DNA of 9,464 bases from positions 1-9,464 of the forward strand of contig JAUWOV010000067.1 of assembly GCA_030611945.1 (NCBI GenBank). Reading direction: 5' to 3'. Shown in pieces: positions 6,810-9,464 of the stretch (the first letter of the stretch is position 1; each line of letters opens with the position of its first letter). The DNA is from a bacterium. Its GTDB lineage: Bacteria > JAHJDO01. Under the pieces are notes generated by a model. It was given only the letters and a program-made list of their open reading frames with translations, was not told the DNA's origin and searched no databases. Position numbers and translations under genes: made by a program.

Positions 6810-7808
6810 TTACACTTGCAACTGCGGATGTATATCCAGCGAAAGGTCTTCAAATTTCCCTTTCTTATACCTATGATATGCAAGTCCTGCTATCATTGCC
6901 GCATTGTCCGTGCAAAGTTTTAATGAAGGGAAAAACAAGTTCACACCCTTTTCTTTACAAATTTCAGAGAGCTGTTTCCGAAATTCTGTATTAGCGGATA
7001 CTCCGCCGCCAATTAAAATTGTTTTAACATTTTTTTGTTCTGCTGCGCTGACAATCTTCTTTATCAAAACATCTATCACAGATTGTTGAAATCCTGCGCA
7101 AATATCATTAACATCTGCCAAATTCTTAATGGAATTGCACTCAAGATACCTGGCTGCAGCTGTTTTCATTCCACTAAAACTAAAGTTGCAAATATCCTTG
7201 CCGAGAAATGCTCTTGGAAAGTCTATGACTTTGGAACTGCCCTTTTCAGCTCTTTTGGATATTTCAGGTCCGCCCGGATAACCTAAATTCAGCATTTTTG
7301 CAACCTTATCCAAAGCTTCACCTGCTGCATCATCATAGGTTTGCCCCAGCAATACATAATTATTACAATTCTCCACATAAAATACCGCTGTATGCCCACC
7401 TGATATAATTAAACCAACAACAGGACAGACAATACTGCTCTGTTCCATAAAATTAGCGTATAAATGCGCATGAATGTGATTGACTGCTATAAGAGGAATA
7501 CTTAGTGAAAAACTCAGGGCTTTGGCTGTCTCTGTGCCTACAAGAAGCGCATTTGCCAATCCTGGACTGTTTGTAACTGCTACAGCACTAAGCTCGGATA
7601 ACTTACAATCTGCTTTTTCCAAAGCCTCGCAAATTACGTGACTAACCAGTTCAACATGCGCGCGTGAAGCAAGCTCAGGAACCACTCCCCCAAACTTTTT
7701 GTGAATATCAATTTGTGTGCTGATAACATTAGATCTGATATGCTTTCCGTTTTCTACAACGCTTGCTGCAGTTTCATCACAAGAGGTTTCTATTCCTAAA
7801 ATTAGCAA
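6810..7808 (-). CDS. tsaD: tRNA N6-adenosine threonylcarbamoyltransferase TsaD (Kae1/Gcp family)
   Basis: TsaD transfers the threonylcarbamoyl group to A37 of ANN-decoding tRNAs (t6A), working with TsaB and TsaE in bacteria; neither partner is in this window. The 332 aa start with the family N-terminus LILGIETSCDETAASVV. The metal ligands are His111 and His115 in NHIHAHLY and Asp301 in LCTDNAAMIAG. ISGGHT (135-140), QTYDDAAGEALDK (156-168), FSFSGMKTA (209-217) and GGGVSAN (267-273) are further ASKHA/Kae1 signatures. The start codon is TTG at 7806-7808, preceded by a modest AGGGA; no in-frame ATG nearby fits, and the conserved sequence begins right here. The loop usually written GPGLxGxLLVG reads SPGLANALLVG, a small deviation. 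The gene follows the protease gene by 41 bp, in the same direction. Confidence 0.96.
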   Translation of the reverse strand: MLILGIETSCDETAASVVENGKHIRSNVISTQIDIHKKFGGVVPELASRAHVELVSHVICEALEKADCKLSELSAVAVTNSPGLANALLVGTETAKALSFSLSIPLIAVNHIHAHLYANFMEQSSIVCPVVGLIISGGHTAVFYVENCNNYVLLGQTYDDAAGEALDKVAKMLNLGYPGGPEISKRAEKGSSKVIDFPRAFLGKDICNFSFSGMKTAAARYLECNSIKNLADVNDICAGFQQSVIDVLIKKIVSAAEQKNVKTILIGGGVSANTEFRKQLSEICKEKGVNLFFPSLKLCTDNAAMIAGLAYHRYKKGKFEDLSLDIHPQLQV

Positions 7809-7849
7809 TCTAGTATCCCTGGATTTAATTAGAGAAAAGTAATGACGCT

Positions 7850-9121
7850 CTATTTCGACTTCGAACTTTGTCTTATTATTCTGGCAGCTTTTATTATTCT
7901 AATTGCGGATTGAAGTTGTTTATCTCCAGTTAGAATGGAGTGTTTTGCTTTGTCTTTATTTTCAATGGCTTTGACCCTTGCCTCAAATAATTCAACCTTC
8001 TCCTCTTTTGACATCTCCAGAGTAACATCAGGTATAAGTCCAATCTCATCAATACAACGGCCTTCAGGAGTATAATACTTGGCGGTTGTCAATCTTATGC
8101 CGGATCCGTCAGATAGAGGAATGACTGTTTGGACAGAGCCTTTTCCGAATGATTTAGTCCCAAGTATAATCCCTCTGCGCCAGTCCTGTATTGCGCCGGC
8201 AAAAATCTCGGAAGCGCTGGCGCTCCCTCCATTTATAAGAACAACTAACGGCATATCCATAGGATAGAGAGCTCTAGTTTTTGAGACGAATGTTATATTC
8301 TGTCCTTTCTTTCTCCCCTTTGTAGAAACGATGAGTTTCCCTTTTGGCAGGAACAGGTCTGTTACTTTGACACAAGCTCCCAATAAACCACCAGGGTTGC
8401 CTCTTACATCAACAATCAATCCATCTATTTTCTTCCCCAAAAGAGAACTAATTTCTTCTTTAAGCTCATGGACAACTTTCTGATTGAAATGCACTATTCG
8501 CACGTATCCTATATTATCATCTAATACTTCGGCATTTTTTATGTTCTTTATCTTTATTACTTCACGCACAATGTCAAAGTTAAGAAGCTCTTTTTCTCCT
8601 TTTCTTGCAATTCCGATAGAGATTCTTGTTCCTTTTGGTCCCCTTAATTTTTTCACAGCTTCCATAAGCGTTAGTTTTTTCGTTGATTTCCCGTTTATCT
8701 CTGCAATCACATCTCCTGCTTTAATCCCTGCCCGATATCCGGGAGTATCTTCAATCGGAGAAATTATAATCAATAAGCCACTTCTGATACCAATGACAAT
8801 TCCTATTCCACCAAACTCCCCCTTTGTTTCTACCTGCATTTCTTTGTAAATGTCCGGAGGCATAAACTGACTATATGAATCCAATCCTGTTAACATACCA
8901 CTGACTGCACCGTAGATAAGCTCTTGCGGCGTGGCTTCCCTAACATAAGAAGACTGTATAACACTAACCACATCACTAAATAATTTAAGCTCTCGATAAA
9001 GGCCTGTGTCAGCCGAGACATTCTCGCTTGAAGCCTCAATAGGGAGGCAATAAATAATACCAGTAATAACCATAGCTATTACCAGCATCTTCCTAATAAT
9101 TGATGTTTTTATCTGATACAT
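7850..9121 (-). CDS. S41-family C-terminal processing protease (CtpA/Tsp type), exported
   Basis: This 423-aa serine protease cuts proteins at or near their C-terminus in the periplasm or at the cell surface. An N-terminal signal or anchor segment spans about residues 11-28 (after the basic KTSIIRK), ending near LPIEASSENVS. GLDSYSQFMPP (79-89) is the conserved pre-PDZ loop. The PDZ domain runs from about 95 to 175, with GEFGGIGIVIG and GYRAGIKAGDVIAEINGKS. The catalytic core has VDVRGNPGGLL (238-247), the nucleophile Ser302 in GGSASASEIFAGA and the base Lys327 in GTKSFGKGSVQT. Their 25-residue spacing is that of known family members. TAKYYTPEGRCIDEIGLIPD closes the domain. The ATG follows AGGAG by seven bases. 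It is 24 bp downstream of the tiny basic gene, in the same operon. Its exact substrate is unknown, so ctpA is suggested as a class name only. Confidence 0.94.
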   Translation of the reverse strand: MYQIKTSIIRKMLVIAMVITGIIYCLPIEASSENVSADTGLYRELKLFSDVVSVIQSSYVREATPQELIYGAVSGMLTGLDSYSQFMPPDIYKEMQVETKGEFGGIGIVIGIRSGLLIIISPIEDTPGYRAGIKAGDVIAEINGKSTKKLTLMEAVKKLRGPKGTRISIGIARKGEKELLNFDIVREVIKIKNIKNAEVLDDNIGYVRIVHFNQKVVHELKEEISSLLGKKIDGLIVDVRGNPGGLLGACVKVTDLFLPKGKLIVSTKGRKKGQNITFVSKTRALYPMDMPLVVLINGGSASASEIFAGAIQDWRRGIILGTKSFGKGSVQTVIPLSDGSGIRLTTAKYYTPEGRCIDEIGLIPDVTLEMSKEEKVELFEARVKAIENKDKAKHSILTGDKQLQSAIRIIKAARIIRQSSKSK

Positions 9122-9145
9122 AAGACAACTCCTATGTATGATTAT

Positions 9146-9241
9146 TTATCTTATTTTCTTCTTATGTCTATTTTTGCGCAATCTTTTCTTGCGCTTATGC
9201 GTGGCTATTTTCTGTCTCTTTTTTTTCTTCCCACACGGCAT
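9146..9241 (-). CDS. Tiny basic AURKAIP1/COX24 (mS38-like) domain protein, 31 aa, probable ribosomal protein
   Basis: The 31-codon frame begins MPCGKKKKRQKIATHKRKKR, continues LRKNRHKKKIR and stops at TAA 9146-9148. Twenty of 31 residues are Lys or Arg. The THKRKKRLRKNRHKKK core is the signature of the COX24/AURKAIP1 domain, known from mitochondrial small-subunit protein mS38 and from very short proteins in several bacterial phyla. By analogy it would sit in the 30S subunit contacting 16S rRNA; this is inferred. AAGGAG lies seven bases before the ATG. The gene is first in the operon behind a consensus promoter, with a leader of about 30 bases, and is 24 bp ahead of the protease gene. Position, ribosome site and motif together make it convincing despite its size, which would cause many gene callers to miss it. 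Confidence 0.85.
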   Translation of the reverse strand: MPCGKKKKRQKIATHKRKKRLRKNRHKKKIR

Positions 9242-9278
9242 AAAATTCTCCTTTTTTAAAATCTATAAACGAGTTATA

Positions 9279-9308
9279 TTAATAGCATAAGAGCGAGTAG
9301 TATGTCAA
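9279..9308 (-). promoter_or_regulatory. Sigma70-type promoter of the COX24-like/ctp/tsaD/lysA/tyrS operon
   Basis: On the minus strand a perfect -35 TTGACA (9303-9308) is followed after 18 bp by TATTAA (9279-9284). The latter is preceded by TGC, an extended -10 arrangement (TG-N-TATTAA). Transcription would start near 9272, about 30 bases before the first ATG at 9241. Confidence 0.6.
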
Positions 9309-9334
9309 TAAAAATGGAGTTATAAGTTGGAAAT

Positions 9335-9369
9335 GGTAAGATACATCCTTACCCCCTAGGTGGAGGATA
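9335..9369. repeat. Pair of competing small inverted repeats
   Basis: GGTAAG (9335-9340) pairs with CTTACC (9348-9353) across a 7-base loop. An alternative stem joins ATCCT (9345-9349) to AGGAT (9364-9368 region) and ACC to GGT across a short loop containing CCTAG. The two stems share bases and cannot form together. They lie between the minus-strand promoter and the large palindrome. Such pairs can be regulatory, but short stems of this kind also occur by chance. Confidence 0.3.
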
Positions 9370-9374
9370 CAAGG

Positions 9375-9406
9375 GACCCCATCCCGAAAGCTTTCGGGAT
9401 GGGGTC
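9375..9406. repeat. Perfect 32-bp palindrome
   Basis: The left half GACCCCATCCCGAAAG (9375-9390) is followed with no spacer by its exact reverse complement (9391-9406), centred on AAGCTT. It is far more GC-rich than the DNA around it. No T-run follows on either strand, so it is not a standard intrinsic terminator. An outer pair GATAC (9366-9370) and GTATC (9422-9426) could extend the symmetry loosely. The form suggests a dispersed palindromic repeat (REP/MITE-like) or a strong cruciform/hairpin site; copy number in the genome is not visible here. Confidence 0.8.
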
Positions 9407-9464
9407 AGGAAAATATTAATAGTATCTACGGGAATATTTAAGGAGATAAAGAAAGAAGCATCAT

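Larger units (their letters stand above)
9242..9464. other. Intergenic region at the right edge
   Basis: These 223 bases hold no gene I can support. From left to right there are the ribosome site and promoter of the minus-strand operon (to 9308), a 6-bp hairpin (9335-9353), an imperfect inverted repeat (9345-9369) and a perfect 32-bp palindrome (9375-9406). Near 9440-9445 AAGGAG is followed by purine-rich sequence to the edge. It could be the ribosome site of a right-going gene starting just beyond the window, but no start codon is visible at good spacing. Confidence 0.5.

Noticed and set aside
9333-9359. Eight-codon plus-strand ORF (MVRYILTP) as a leader peptide
   Set aside because: Very short, no ribosome site at normal spacing, and no visible downstream gene to regulate.
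9375-9406. Palindrome read as an intrinsic terminator
   Set aside because: No gene ends nearby in the window, and neither strand has a T-run after the stem.
1-9464. CRISPR arrays, tRNA genes, IS elements, phage genes, toxin-antitoxin or defence genes
   Set aside because: I looked on both strands and found no spaced repeats, transposase motifs, tRNA-like folds or defence-family motifs.

Overview
The window is AT-rich bacterial DNA with short gaps, frequent 4-base ATGA gene overlaps and clear Shine-Dalgarno sites. It looks like an ordinary chromosomal segment of a diderm-type bacterium. A meso-diaminopimelate route to lysine (lysA), an exported C-terminal processing protease and a tiny Lys/Arg-rich ribosomal-type protein of the COX24/mS38 kind all fit an uncultivated PVC- or Omnitrophota-like lineage. 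That lineage guess is inference only; no rRNA or other phylogenetic marker is decisive here. There are no phage, IS or CRISPR features.

Layout. (1) 1-158, minus: the first 52 codons of a DegT/DnrJ/EryC1-type aminotransferase that runs off the left edge. Just upstream (174-346) is a decayed or frameshifted remnant, behind a good minus-strand promoter (384-413). (2) 475-2067, plus: a very small lysine-rich ORF, larB (nickel-pincer cofactor carboxylase) and a TIM-barrel sugar-phosphate isomerase/epimerase, packed as an operon with overlaps or re-initiation sites. (3) 2053-4181, minus: a ROK-family sugar kinase and an MFS transporter joined by an ATGA overlap. They have their own promoter at 4200-4228, and their end overlaps the end of the plus-strand operon by 15 bp. 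(4) 4278-9241, minus: a housekeeping run read in the order COX24/mS38-like protein, ctpA-type protease, tsaD, lysA, tyrS. It starts from a consensus promoter at 9279-9308. (5) 9242-9464: an intergenic stretch with that promoter, small hairpins and a perfect 32-bp palindrome.

How the genes fit together. Block 4 supplies translation and cell maintenance: a ribosomal accessory protein, tRNA t6A modification, tyrosyl-tRNA charging, lysine synthesis and envelope proteolysis. Blocks 2 and 3 look like sugar or hydroxy-acid metabolism: uptake (MFS), phosphorylation (ROK), isomerisation (TIM barrel), plus one enzyme of the nickel-pincer cofactor pathway, which serves LarA-type racemases/epimerases. 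I did not find a convincing new multi-gene system. The items most worth a second look are the 32-bp palindrome, the two tiny basic ORFs, the larB/isomerase pairing and the broken gene at the left.
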